NCBI GenBank assembly: GCA_025934435.1
Contig: JAICYB010000001.1
Span: 1-64,000 of the forward strand
Origin: Actinomycetes bacterium
GTDB lineage: Bacteria; Actinomycetota; JAICYB01
Length of the DNA stretch: 64,000 bases
Direction of reading: 5' to 3'
Shown: one piece after another, positions 37,340 to 45,178 of the stretch
Layout: the number at the start of each line of letters is the position of its first letter
Position numbering within the stretch: position 1 is the first letter of the stretch
Notes under the pieces: model-generated
Seen by the model: the letters and a program-made list of their open reading frames with translations, nothing else
Told to the model about the DNA's origin: nothing
Databases searched by the model: none
Translations under genes and position numbers: made by a program

Positions 37340-38881
37340 CTACGTCGGCGCTTCGGGATAGAGCTTCGGCTCCCGTTCCGGCGGGAGCTCGTCGTACAGC
37401 GATGCGACGAGGTCGGACTTGATGGACGCGCATGCTGGGTCGTCCCAGCGGTTCGTCCATTGGTACGGGTCGTCGTCGACGTTGTAGAGCTCACCTTCGG
37501 TGCCGTCGTAGACGATGACCGGTTCGGCGTCGGGTCGTCCCCAGAGACCTTCGTTCGAGGTCGCCTCGTACGCGGTGCAGATCCAGCCGTCGCGGTAGAT
37601 CGTCCGCATGTGCATGCCGCAGCGGCGCATCTGTGAATCCCACTCGGTGATCACGTAGTCACGCGGTTGCGTCAGCGGCCGTCCTTGCATCCACTCGGGG
37701 ACATCGAGGCCGGCGATCTCGCAGAACGTGGGCGCGAGATCCATCAGGCCGACGGGCGTTTGCACGTCTTGATGCGTAACTTCTCCCGAGGGACGCCACA
37801 CCAGCGGGATCCGCATCAGCGCGTTCGTGTGATACGGACCTTTGAACATCAACCCGTAGTCGCCCTGCAGCTCGCCGTGGTCTGAGGTGAAGAAGACGTC
37901 CGTGTTCTCGAGCCACCCGCGGACGCCGACGCGCTCGAGGACGCGGCCACACGCTTCGTCGATCAACTCGTTCTCGATGTGCGTCATCGCGTTGATCTCG
38001 CGTACCTGGTCGTGCGTCATCTGCGCCGGGACGAAGCTCTGCGGCCCGCCTTCGTAGTTCTTGAAGCGTCCCTCGTACCAGTCGAGCCAGTGCTTCGGCT
38101 TCTGCGCGAGGATCTTGACGATCTCGTCGTGCGAGCCCGGATGTCCCGGCGGGAGATCGAGGTCGCGCCAGTTGACCCGGTGCAGCTCCGAGCTCGGCGG
38201 ATCCCATGGGTGGTGCGGATCGGGGAAGCTCATCCAGCAGAACCACGCCTCGTCCGCTTCGAGCGAGTCGAGCCACGCGATCGTCCGATCGGCGACCCAG
38301 TCCGTGTGGTAGTGCTCCCGGGGGACGGGATTGTGGACCGTCTCCGGCGCACCGGTGTCGCCGCCCGGCTCGGCGCCGAGTAGTTGCGCGAACCCGCCCA
38401 TCTCGTCCGGATAGTTCGACGCCAGCCACTTGCCGTAGTGCTGGACCTCGAAACCGGCGAAGCCCGGCGTGTGCAGCGCGAGCTCCATGTGCTCGAAGCC
38501 GCGATGAGGGCCGGTGAGGCCTTCCTCGGCCATGCGGTTCTCGTACCACCGCCGTTTCGCATCGAACCCCGGTTCGAAGTGCGCTTTCCCGAGGAGCGCG
38601 GTGCGATATCCGTTCTCGCTCAGATATCCGGCGACGCTCGGTGCATCGTCCGGCAAGGCGACGCCGTTGGCGTACACGCCGTGTGTTCGCGGATATTGCC
38701 CGGTGATCAGCGTCGCGCGGGACGGCATGCACACCGTGTTCTGGTTGTGCGCGCGATGGAAGTTCAGACCGTCTGCGGCGAGCTTGTCGACGACGGGCGT
38801 CCGCGCGATCTGTCCACCGTTGCAGCCGAGGGAGTCGTAGCGCTGCTGATCGGTTGTGATGAAAAGGATGTTCCGTTTCAT
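37340..38881 (-). CDS. Cys-type sulfatase
   Basis: A 513-aa member of the alkaline-phosphatase/sulfatase superfamily. The N terminus NILFITTDQQRYDSLGC holds the metal-binding Asp pair. CMPSRATLITGQYPRTHG contains the C-x-P-x-R signature, whose Cys is converted to formylglycine. Further metal-site residues lie in FFTSDHGELQGDYG. No signal peptide is visible, so it may act inside the cell on imported sulfated sugars. The ATG at 38881 overlaps the stop of the DUF1330 gene (ATGA), which settles the start against a longer upstream frame. Substrate unknown. A formylglycine-generating enzyme is not in the window. Confidence 0.9.
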   Translation of the reverse strand: MKRNILFITTDQQRYDSLGCNGGQIARTPVVDKLAADGLNFHRAHNQNTVCMPSRATLITGQYPRTHGVYANGVALPDDAPSVAGYLSENGYRTALLGKAHFEPGFDAKRRWYENRMAEEGLTGPHRGFEHMELALHTPGFAGFEVQHYGKWLASNYPDEMGGFAQLLGAEPGGDTGAPETVHNPVPREHYHTDWVADRTIAWLDSLEADEAWFCWMSFPDPHHPWDPPSSELHRVNWRDLDLPPGHPGSHDEIVKILAQKPKHWLDWYEGRFKNYEGGPQSFVPAQMTHDQVREINAMTHIENELIDEACGRVLERVGVRGWLENTDVFFTSDHGELQGDYGLMFKGPYHTNALMRIPLVWRPSGEVTHQDVQTPVGLMDLAPTFCEIAGLDVPEWMQGRPLTQPRDYVITEWDSQMRRCGMHMRTIYRDGWICTAYEATSNEGLWGRPDAEPVIVYDGTEGELYNVDDDPYQWTNRWDDPACASIKSDLVASLYDELPPEREPKLYPEAPT

Positions 38882-39264
38882 CGCGCCGTTTCGTGCATCG
38901 CGATGAGGACGGTGCGCTCGAGGCCTCCCTCGCGGTGTTCGTGCGCTTCCATGTACTTCGGCGTCGACACCATCTCGATGAACGCTTTCCGCGATGGGTA
39001 TTCGACGAGAGCGACGGCATCCCACTCGTTCGTTTCGTCGCCGATCAAGACCTGCTCCGGACGACCCATCCAGACGACGCGGCCCCCGCGCTCTTCGACC
39101 ATCCTCCGCGCGGAACGTCCGTAGTCGTTGTACTCCTCCCGACCCGAGCGATCGCTGCGGTCGGACGTCTGTTTGAACTTCAGCAGATTCAGCATCACGA
39201 CGGGTCCCTCATCGCGAGCCGACGCGAGCTGCTTGAACGCCTCGCGGTTCGGCGTGATCGACAT
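38878..39264 (-). CDS. DUF1330-like (dimeric alpha-beta barrel) protein
   Basis: A 128-aa protein with the ferredoxin-like plan of the DUF1330/EthD-type dimeric barrels: VVMLNLLKFKQTSD, EYNDYGRSARRMVEERGG, and DAVALVEYPSRKAFIEMVST with KYMEAHEHRE. Family members are small dimers of mostly unknown role. It sits ten bases after the metallophosphoesterase gene and overlaps the sulfatase gene, making a three-gene operon. Confidence 0.75.
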   Translation of the reverse strand: MSITPNREAFKQLASARDEGPVVMLNLLKFKQTSDRSDRSGREEYNDYGRSARRMVEERGGRVVWMGRPEQVLIGDETNEWDAVALVEYPSRKAFIEMVSTPKYMEAHEHREGGLERTVLIAMHETAR

Positions 39265-39273
39265 CCCTACCCC

Positions 39274-40563
39274 CTAGGAGAACGTGTACGCGAGATCCGA
39301 CAGCGGTCCGATCGCGAACCGCCGCATCAACGGAAGCAGTCCCTTCGCGAGATCCCATACTTCAGCGGGCTCGCCGACCTGACGGACGACGATCTGCACG
39401 CCGTCGTCCGTGACGCCGCCGACGGAGTACGCGAAGGGCCAGTCCTTGAGCGATGGGATCTCGAGCTGCGTCACGTCGCGCTTCGGCCCCACTTTGAGGA
39501 CGGCGGACCGGTGCGTGTGTCCGGCGACGACACCGATCAGGTTGTGCCCCGACAATGCGTCGAGCTCGGCTTCGGCATCTTCTTCGCGGAGCGCGAACTT
39601 CACGGGCGGGAAACCGGGGAACGGATGGAGCTCGTGATGCTGGACGAGGAGCGTCCGCTGCGATGGATCGAGACGCTGTGCGAGCGCTTCGGCCTGTCCG
39701 GGACGCAGCGCGCCGGAGTCGGTCCCCGCGGCGATACCGCCGACCTCACCCTTCGACACGTCCCAGTCGGGGAACGGTGACGCCGTCGGATCGGTGGAAT
39801 CGACGAGCGCGATCTGGAGATCGCCGCACGCGACGACGTGATCGTGAGCGGGCTCGCCGAAGGTCTCTTCGTAGAAGCGCGCGCCGATACCTTCGCGCGT
39901 CGAGCGCTGGACGGCGTCGTGATTGCCGAGGACCACGTAGTACGGGCAGTTCAGTCCGTCGATGATCGACTTCACCAGTTGGAACTGTTCGGGCTCGCCG
40001 TCCTCCGTGATGTCGCCGGGCATGATGACGAATTCCGGACCGATGTCGTTGATCTCCTTCACGGCGAGTCGCAAGAGATCGTCGCGCCCGGCCGAGCCGA
40101 TGTGGACGTCGGTCAGGATCACGAAGCGGCGGCCGTCGGGAAGTTCGGGGCGGTCGAGCATCGCTTCGTCCTGCGTCATCGTCCGCAGTTCCATCTCCAC
40201 GCGAGTGAAGTGTCTGCCGAGATCGGCGAACTCGTCGATGTCGTCGAGATAGGGCGCGCAGAAGACGTCCGACCACTTCGAGAACTGGTGCAGCACGGCG
40301 GCCCCCAGGGGGACTTCTTCGGGATGCGAACCGCAGAGACCTCCGAACCATGCGGAGTGCGGCTCGATCACTTCGTCCGGGCGGCGGAAGCCCTTCTCGT
40401 CGAGCAAGCGGCCGAGACGCGCGGCGCGTTTGTCGGTGAATTCGGCGTCGTCCTCGAACGCGCCGCCCCATGCACGCTGCACGTTCGCGCGCGCGTGTTC
40501 GATCACGTAGCACGACTGCAACAGACCGCGGAGGAGATCCGTCCGGACGTCGGTATCGGTCAT
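39274..40563 (-). CDS. Calcineurin-like metallophosphoesterase
   Basis: A 429-aa protein with all metal-binding motifs of the family: LTDVHIGSAG (D-x-H), IMPGDITEDG (GD), VVLGNHDAVQ (GNHD), VQHHELHPF (H) and VVAGHTHRSAV (GHTH). It should hydrolyse phosphoesters. The N-terminal 150 residues are helical and unassigned. On the minus strand a TAGGCT -10-like box lies eight bases before the ATG and there is no ribosome binding site, so the transcript may be leaderless. First gene of the operon with DUF1330 and sulfatase. Confidence 0.85.
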   Translation of the reverse strand: MTDTDVRTDLLRGLLQSCYVIEHARANVQRAWGGAFEDDAEFTDKRAARLGRLLDEKGFRRPDEVIEPHSAWFGGLCGSHPEEVPLGAAVLHQFSKWSDVFCAPYLDDIDEFADLGRHFTRVEMELRTMTQDEAMLDRPELPDGRRFVILTDVHIGSAGRDDLLRLAVKEINDIGPEFVIMPGDITEDGEPEQFQLVKSIIDGLNCPYYVVLGNHDAVQRSTREGIGARFYEETFGEPAHDHVVACGDLQIALVDSTDPTASPFPDWDVSKGEVGGIAAGTDSGALRPGQAEALAQRLDPSQRTLLVQHHELHPFPGFPPVKFALREEDAEAELDALSGHNLIGVVAGHTHRSAVLKVGPKRDVTQLEIPSLKDWPFAYSVGGVTDDGVQIVVRQVGEPAEVWDLAKGLLPLMRRFAIGPLSDLAYTFS

Positions 40564-40599
40564 GAAGGAAGAGCCTAGCTGCGCGATACGATGCGCGTC

Positions 40600-41733
40600 A
40601 TGTGGCTGGATCCGTCTCGGATCGATACGTCGCTCGACTCGCGCGCGATCACCTTCGAGAACCCGACCGGCGCCCGCGGAGCCGGCGGCACGTCATACGA
40701 CGGACGGAAAGGTTCACCGTCGCGAAGGATCGAAGCGGGGGAGCGCGTCGTCCTCGCCGAGATCGATGGTCCGGGGACGATCCGGCACATCTGGATGACG
40801 TTCCCGCCGGCGCCGCCGGAGATCATGCGCGGGCTGTCGTTCGACGTCTTCTACAACGGCGCGAGTGAACCGTCCGTCTCTGTCCCGTGCCTCGATCTCT
40901 TCGGCCTGCCGCACGGCCGTCCGGTTGCGTACTCGTCGTTCCTGACGGCGGCGCAGGAAGGACGTGGCTTCAACGCGTTCTTCCCGATGCCGTTCGAAGG
41001 CAGCGTCCGTGTCGAGCTGACGAATGCGAGCGCGCGCGCCCTCGAGGTCTACTTCCAGATCGACTACACGCTCGGCCCCGTCGAGCCTTCATATCTCCAC
41101 GTGTCGTGGCGCCGTGAGAACCCGACGACGATGCGCCGCGACTTCGTGATCGCCGACGGTTTCGAAGGTCCCGGACGATTCCTCGGCTGCGTCGTCGGCA
41201 TCCGCGTCTTTCGCGACGGCGGCATGTGGTACGGCGAAGGCGAAGTGAAGGTGTTCCGCGACGGCGACACGGACTTCCCGACGATCTGCGGCACCGGACT
41301 CGAGGACTACGTCGGCTCGGCGTGGGGGCTCGGCGCGCACGATGCACCGTTCGCGGGAACGCCGCTCGACATCCGGCGCGAAAGGAGACCGCTGCCGGAC
41401 TTCGTCGGCTTTTACCGGTGGCACGTCCCCGACCCGATCATGTTCGAACGCGAGGTGAAGGTCACGATCCAGCAGATCGGCGCGGCATTCCTGCCGCCGG
41501 ACCGTTTCGACGACTTCGAAGCGTCGCGCCCCGCCGCCGGACGAGGCTGGACGAAGCGTCCGGACGGATCGACCTTCGGTATCCACGAGCGTGTCGACGA
41601 CTACTGCGCGGCGGCGTTCGTGTACTGCGCGCAGCCGCAAGCGGTGCCGAAGCTCGATCCGGACGAAGCCCTGGCCGACATCAGCCGCCTCGACTACGAG
41701 GTCGCGAACCCTATGGAGTCGCTGCTCGGCTGA
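40600..41733 (+). CDS. DUF2961 protein (GH172-type glycoside hydrolase)
   Basis: This ~377-aa protein matches DUF2961 (now family GH172): the N-terminal double-barrel half includes GPGTIRHIWMTFP and VPCLDLFGLPHG, and the second half has GTGLEDYVGSAWGLG, the most typical block, with acidic residues suited to catalysis. Characterised GH172 enzymes act on fructofuranose or D-arabinofuranose linkages. I prefer ATG 40600 to ATG 40591 because TACGAT lies seven bases before it, as in the leaderless genes here. Divergent from the metallophosphoesterase operon. Substrate not predictable. Confidence 0.85.
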   Translation: MWLDPSRIDTSLDSRAITFENPTGARGAGGTSYDGRKGSPSRRIEAGERVVLAEIDGPGTIRHIWMTFPPAPPEIMRGLSFDVFYNGASEPSVSVPCLDLFGLPHGRPVAYSSFLTAAQEGRGFNAFFPMPFEGSVRVELTNASARALEVYFQIDYTLGPVEPSYLHVSWRRENPTTMRRDFVIADGFEGPGRFLGCVVGIRVFRDGGMWYGEGEVKVFRDGDTDFPTICGTGLEDYVGSAWGLGAHDAPFAGTPLDIRRERRPLPDFVGFYRWHVPDPIMFEREVKVTIQQIGAAFLPPDRFDDFEASRPAAGRGWTKRPDGSTFGIHERVDDYCAAAFVYCAQPQAVPKLDPDEALADISRLDYEVANPMESLLG

Positions 41734-41968
41734 TGTCGTGCCACGCCACCTCGTGGCATGTTGCGCAACGCATGAGATGTCCGGGCTTGCGTCCGGGCAT
41801 CCATACCCAGAGCGGGAAGTGGTTGCGGATCAAGGCGGGAAGCGACGTGGTGGTGCGCGCATCGCATGACGAGCAACGCACGCGGACGTCCAAAGGTCCG
41901 GCCCTCGGTTCGTCGGGTTCGGGAACGGAGAACAGCGCCCGTTTGCCGAGCGGGTCGGCGCGCTTCAT
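41711..41968 (-). CDS. Small zinc-ribbon-like protein
   Basis: An 85-aa protein with two CxxC pairs (RCSSCDA and RCATCHE), separated by about 30 residues, likely to bind one zinc ion. No other feature is recognised. Its ATG overlaps the parA stop (ATGA at 41965), so it is translated with ParA, and its 3' end overlaps the DUF2961 gene tail-to-tail by 23 bases. Confidence 0.6.
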   Translation of the reverse strand: MKRADPLGKRALFSVPEPDEPRAGPLDVRVRCSSCDARTTTSLPALIRNHFPLWVWMPGRKPGHLMRCATCHEVAWHDISRAATP

Positions 41969-42711
41969 CGCAGCTGCTCCGCAAGGCGCCGGTACGCCTC
42001 GGCCCCCGCGTGCTTCGGTGCGTGATCGACGATCGAGCGGTGTGCCGTCGGAGCCTCGGCGATCCTGACCGAGCGCTTCACCGGCGGTTCGAGCACGCGG
42101 AGTCCGGTCTTCGACGCAACGTCATCGAGAACGCGCCGTCCTTCCACCGTTCGGCCGTCGAACATCGTGGCGATCACTCCGGCGATCTCGAGCGCCGGGT
42201 TCGTGAACTCGCGAACGTCGCTGATCGTCTCGACGAGCTGCGCGACGCCGCGCTCGCTCAGTGCTTCGCACTGCATCGGGATGATCACGGCGTCGGCGGC
42301 CGTGAGCGCCCCGATGGTGAGAACGCCGAGCGACGGGGGACAGTCGATCAACACCACGTCGTAGTCGCCTTTGATCGGCGCGAGGACCTTCTTCAGTGCG
42401 AACTCACGTCCGGTCTTCCCGAGCAGGAACAGCTCCGATCCCGCGAGGTCGATCGACGCCGGCAGGAGCACGAGGTCGCCGACCTTCGTCACGACGTCCA
42501 CAGCCGGGACGTCGCGGACGAAACAGTCGTGGACGGATCGCTCGAGCGCGTCGGGATCCGTCCCCGTCGAAAAGGTCAAGCAAGCTTGCGGGTCGAGGTC
42601 GACGAGCAGCACGCGGTCACCGAGGGCTGCGAGGGCCGTCCCGAGCGCATGGACCGTCGTCGTCTTCGCGACCCCGCCCTTCTGATTCGCGACGGCGTAG
42701 ACCTTCGGCAC
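41965..42711 (-). CDS. parA: ParA-family ATPase
   Basis: A 248-aa ParA/Soj/MinD-type ATPase: deviant Walker A KGGVAKTTT, switch I VLLVDLDPQACLT, and Walker B VVLIDCPPSLG. ParA proteins form ATP-dependent patterns on the nucleoid to segregate DNA or position cell components. No parB follows; the next gene encodes a zinc-ribbon protein. Its role may therefore be cargo positioning rather than chromosome partition. The GTG start has no ribosome binding site, and TAGACT lies exactly six bases upstream, which points to a leaderless transcript. Confidence 0.85.
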   Translation of the reverse strand: MPKVYAVANQKGGVAKTTTVHALGTALAALGDRVLLVDLDPQACLTFSTGTDPDALERSVHDCFVRDVPAVDVVTKVGDLVLLPASIDLAGSELFLLGKTGREFALKKVLAPIKGDYDVVLIDCPPSLGVLTIGALTAADAVIIPMQCEALSERGVAQLVETISDVREFTNPALEIAGVIATMFDGRTVEGRRVLDDVASKTGLRVLEPPVKRSVRIAEAPTAHRSIVDHAPKHAGAEAYRRLAEQLR

Positions 42712-42717
42712 GGCCGG

Positions 42718-42723
42718 AGTCTA
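42718..42723 (-). promoter_or_regulatory. -10 box for parA
   Basis: TAGACT followed by six bases and then the GTG of parA. This is the TANNNT-N6-start pattern of leaderless promoters. Confidence 0.65.
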
Positions 42724-42732
42724 CCCACGGGT

Positions 42733-42738
42733 TACCAT
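42733..42738 (+). promoter_or_regulatory. -10 box for the DUF2277 gene
   Basis: TACCAT followed by six bases and then ATG 42745. It is divergent from, and only nine bases away from, the parA -10 box, so the two promoters probably interfere with each other. Confidence 0.65.
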
Positions 42739-42744
42739 CGCGGC

Positions 42745-42960
42745 ATGTGCCGGAGCATCAAGCGTCTTCGTGAAGGAAGTGTTGCTGCAACCGATCTGGA
42801 GATCCGGGAAGCCGCGCTCCAGTTCGTACGCAAGATCAGCGGATATCGCGTACCCGCGAAGCACAACGAGGCAGCGTTCGAGCAAGCGGTCGAGGAGATC
42901 GCCGGTTCGTCCGAGCGGTTGCTGAAAACGCTCGTGATCGGTCGTCCGGCAGCGCGCTAA
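42745..42960 (+). CDS. DUF2277 family protein
   Basis: A 71-aa protein starting MCRSIKRLREGSVAATDLEI and containing LQFVRKISGYRVPAKHNEAA, which are the typical blocks of DUF2277. Members are small helical proteins of unknown function, common in actinobacteria and some other soil bacteria. It is read divergently from parA and appears leaderless (TACCAT six bases before the ATG). Confidence 0.8.
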   Translation: MCRSIKRLREGSVAATDLEIREAALQFVRKISGYRVPAKHNEAAFEQAVEEIAGSSERLLKTLVIGRPAAR

Positions 42961-42984
42961 GCTCGGAGGCAGGGTGCGGAGCGT

Positions 42985-43665
42985 ATGAACGACGGTGGCA
43001 TCCGCGTGATCGTTGTCGATGACCACAACGTGGTCCGTTCGGGCATCCGCATGGTCCTCGAAGCTCAGGCCGGGATGCGGGTCGTCGGCGACGCGAAGTC
43101 GGGCGAAGACGGCATACGTCTCCTCGACGAGCTCCTGGCCGGATCGGAAGCCGATCGTCCGAACGTCGTCGTCATGGACGTGATGATGGACGGCATCGGC
43201 GGCATCGAGGCCACGCGCCGTATCAAGGAGGACTGGCCGGGTCTGAACGTGCTCGTGCTGACGATGGCGAGCGACGGCGCCAACCTGCGCGATGCGTTCC
43301 GTGCGGGCGCGTCGGGCTACGTGTTGAAGGACGCCGTCGACGTCGAACTGGCGGACGCCGTCCGCGCGGTGGCCGAGGGCGGTCGCTATCTCCATCCCTC
43401 GCTCGGGGCCGAGCTCGTGCGGGCGCAGGACGAAACCAAGCGCGGCTCGCGAACCGATCGCGGGGTGTCGCTCTCCGAGCGTGAGGTCGACGTGCTCCGT
43501 CTTGTCGCCCGCGGCTACGCCAACAAGGAGATCGCCGACGAGCTGTTCATCAGCGTGCGCACCGTCGAGACGCACAAGACGCACATCATGCAGAAGACCG
43601 GACTCCGCGCGCGCTCCGAGCTGACTCGATTCGCGCAGGACTCCGGCATCCTCGCCGAGGACTAA
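42985..43665 (+). CDS. NarL/LuxR-type response regulator
   Basis: A 226-aa two-domain regulator. Receiver: VIVVDDHNVVRSGIRM (acidic pocket), VVVMDVMMDGIGG (phospho-acceptor Asp), GYVLKDAVD (Lys switch). Output: SEREVDVLRLVARGYANKEI and ISVRTVETHKTHIM, a LuxR-type helix-turn-helix. It should be phosphorylated by a histidine kinase and bind DNA as a dimer. No kinase gene adjoins; the kinase at 53762 is of the HisKA type, which does not usually pair with NarL regulators. The stop overlaps the convergent small gene by CTAA. Confidence 0.9.
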   Translation: MNDGGIRVIVVDDHNVVRSGIRMVLEAQAGMRVVGDAKSGEDGIRLLDELLAGSEADRPNVVVMDVMMDGIGGIEATRRIKEDWPGLNVLVLTMASDGANLRDAFRAGASGYVLKDAVDVELADAVRAVAEGGRYLHPSLGAELVRAQDETKRGSRTDRGVSLSEREVDVLRLVARGYANKEIADELFISVRTVETHKTHIMQKTGLRARSELTRFAQDSGILAED

Positions 43666-43841
43666 CCGGCGGCTTCGAGCTCGGCTTCGAGCTCGCGCAC
43701 GCGATCCTCGGCCTTCCCGACTTCGGCGACGTAGCCGTCGTCCTCCTCGGCCGGCCGCGATTCGTACTCCGTCCGCAGGAGATCGGCGACGCGTTGCTTC
43801 GCTTCTTCGAGGTCACGGCGTATCTCGTCGGCGGTCCGCAT
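43662..43841 (-). CDS. Small coiled-coil protein, 59 aa
   Basis: A short acidic and basic helix-only protein: RTADEIRRDLEEAKQRVADL, then ESRPAEEDDGYVAEVG and AEDRVRELEAELEAAG. Heptad spacing predicts two coiled-coil helices with a hinge. No known family. It starts with ATG, has GAGGAA nearby, and shares the TATATATA promoter region with bioA in the opposite direction. Its stop overlaps that of the response regulator. Confidence 0.65.
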   Translation of the reverse strand: MRTADEIRRDLEEAKQRVADLLRTEYESRPAEEDDGYVAEVGKAEDRVRELEAELEAAG

Positions 43842-43849
43842 ACTTCCTC

Positions 43850-43857
43850 TATATATA
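43850..43857. promoter_or_regulatory. Palindromic TATATATA -10 region, divergent
   Basis: TATATATA can serve as a -10 element in both directions. To the right TATATA lies six bases before the GTG of bioA, which has no ribosome binding site; to the left it lies nine to eleven bases before the ATG of the coiled-coil gene. Confidence 0.6.
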
Positions 43858-43861
43858 AGGT

Positions 43862-45178
43862 GTGACGTCCAAGCGCACGCGCTCCCTCGCGGCGGCCGAT
43901 CAGGCGTTCGTCTGGCACCCGTTCACGCAGATGAACGACTGGTTGTCGGACGACCCCCTCATCATCGATGCTGCCGACGGATTCGACCTGATCGACACGG
44001 AGGGCCGCCGGTACCTCGACGGCGTTTCGTCCCTCTGGGTGTCGGTGCACGGCCACCGCGTCCCGGAGATCGACGATGCGATCCGCGCGCAGCTCGACCG
44101 CGTCGCGCACTCGACGCTGCTTGGCCTCGGCGGTGCACCGTCCATCGAGCTCGCGGAACGTCTGGTCGCGCTGGCGCCGCCGGGCATCACGAAGGTCTTC
44201 TTCTCCGAAGCCGGTGCGGCCGCCGTTGAAGTCGGGCTCAAGATGGCGTTCGGCTACTGGCAGCACCGCGGCGTGACGACGAAGCGTACGTTCCTCGCGC
44301 TCGAGGAGGCCTACCACGGAGACACGCTGGGTGCGGTTTCGGTCGGTGGGATGCAGATGTTCCACGATGCGTACCGTCCGCTGCTGTTCGATGTGTTCCG
44401 CGTTCCGAGTCCGTATGTGTCGGACGAAGCCTCGCTCGCGCGAGCCGAGGAGATCCTGCGAGATCACGCCGCCGAGATCTGTGCGTTCGTCCTCGAGCCG
44501 CTCGTGCAGGGAGCGGCCGGGATGCTCACGGCGCAGCCTGGATATCTGAGGAAGGTTCGCGAACTCTGCGACCGCTATGACGTACTGCTGATCTGCGACG
44601 AGGTCGCAACGGGTATCGGGCGTACCGGGACGTTCTTCGCGTGCGAGCAGGAGGACGTGTCACCGGACATCCTCGTCTGTGGCAAAGGGCTGTCCGGCGG
44701 ATATCTGCCGATCGCGGCGACGATGACGACGCAAGCCGTCTTCGACGCGTTCCTCGCGCCGTACGACGCGTTCAAGACGTTCTTCCACGGACACACCTAC
44801 ACCGGCAACGCGCTCGCGTGCGCGGCGGCGATCGCGAATCTCGATCTGATGGCCGCACGGAGCACGGTGGACGGTGTCCGCGAACGCGAAGCGGTGCTCG
44901 CGAAGATGCTCGAGCCGCTCGAAGGAAACCCGCACGTCTACGAGATACGGCAGCGGGGGCTGATGGTCGGCATCGATCTGCGCGCGAGCGGCGAGACGTT
45001 CTACGACACCGCGGAACGGGTCGGACATCGCGTGATCCTCGAAGCACGCAAGCGCGGCGTGATCATCCGTCCGCTCTCCGACGTCATCGTGCTGATGCCC
45101 CCGCTCGCGATCCCCATCGACGAGCTGCAGCGCCTCGCCCGCGTCACGATCGAATCGATCGATGCGGTGACGGCGTGA
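43862..45178 (+). CDS. bioA: Adenosylmethionine-8-amino-7-oxononanoate aminotransferase
   Basis: A 438-aa class III PLP aminotransferase that turns KAPA into DAPA, with S-adenosylmethionine as amino donor, in biotin synthesis. Family blocks: HPFTQMNDWL near the N terminus, DGVSSLWVSVHGH, LICDEVATGIGRTGTFFACE, and VCGKGLSGGYLP, which holds the PLP-binding Lys, with FHGHTYTGNALACAAA after it. Full length. Its stop overlaps the start of the bioF-bioD gene (GTGA), so the enzymes of successive steps are made together. Start is GTG, with no ribosome binding site and a TATATA box six bases upstream. Confidence 0.95.
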   Translation: MTSKRTRSLAAADQAFVWHPFTQMNDWLSDDPLIIDAADGFDLIDTEGRRYLDGVSSLWVSVHGHRVPEIDDAIRAQLDRVAHSTLLGLGGAPSIELAERLVALAPPGITKVFFSEAGAAAVEVGLKMAFGYWQHRGVTTKRTFLALEEAYHGDTLGAVSVGGMQMFHDAYRPLLFDVFRVPSPYVSDEASLARAEEILRDHAAEICAFVLEPLVQGAAGMLTAQPGYLRKVRELCDRYDVLLICDEVATGIGRTGTFFACEQEDVSPDILVCGKGLSGGYLPIAATMTTQAVFDAFLAPYDAFKTFFHGHTYTGNALACAAAIANLDLMAARSTVDGVREREAVLAKMLEPLEGNPHVYEIRQRGLMVGIDLRASGETFYDTAERVGHRVILEARKRGVIIRPLSDVIVLMPPLAIPIDELQRLARVTIESIDAVTA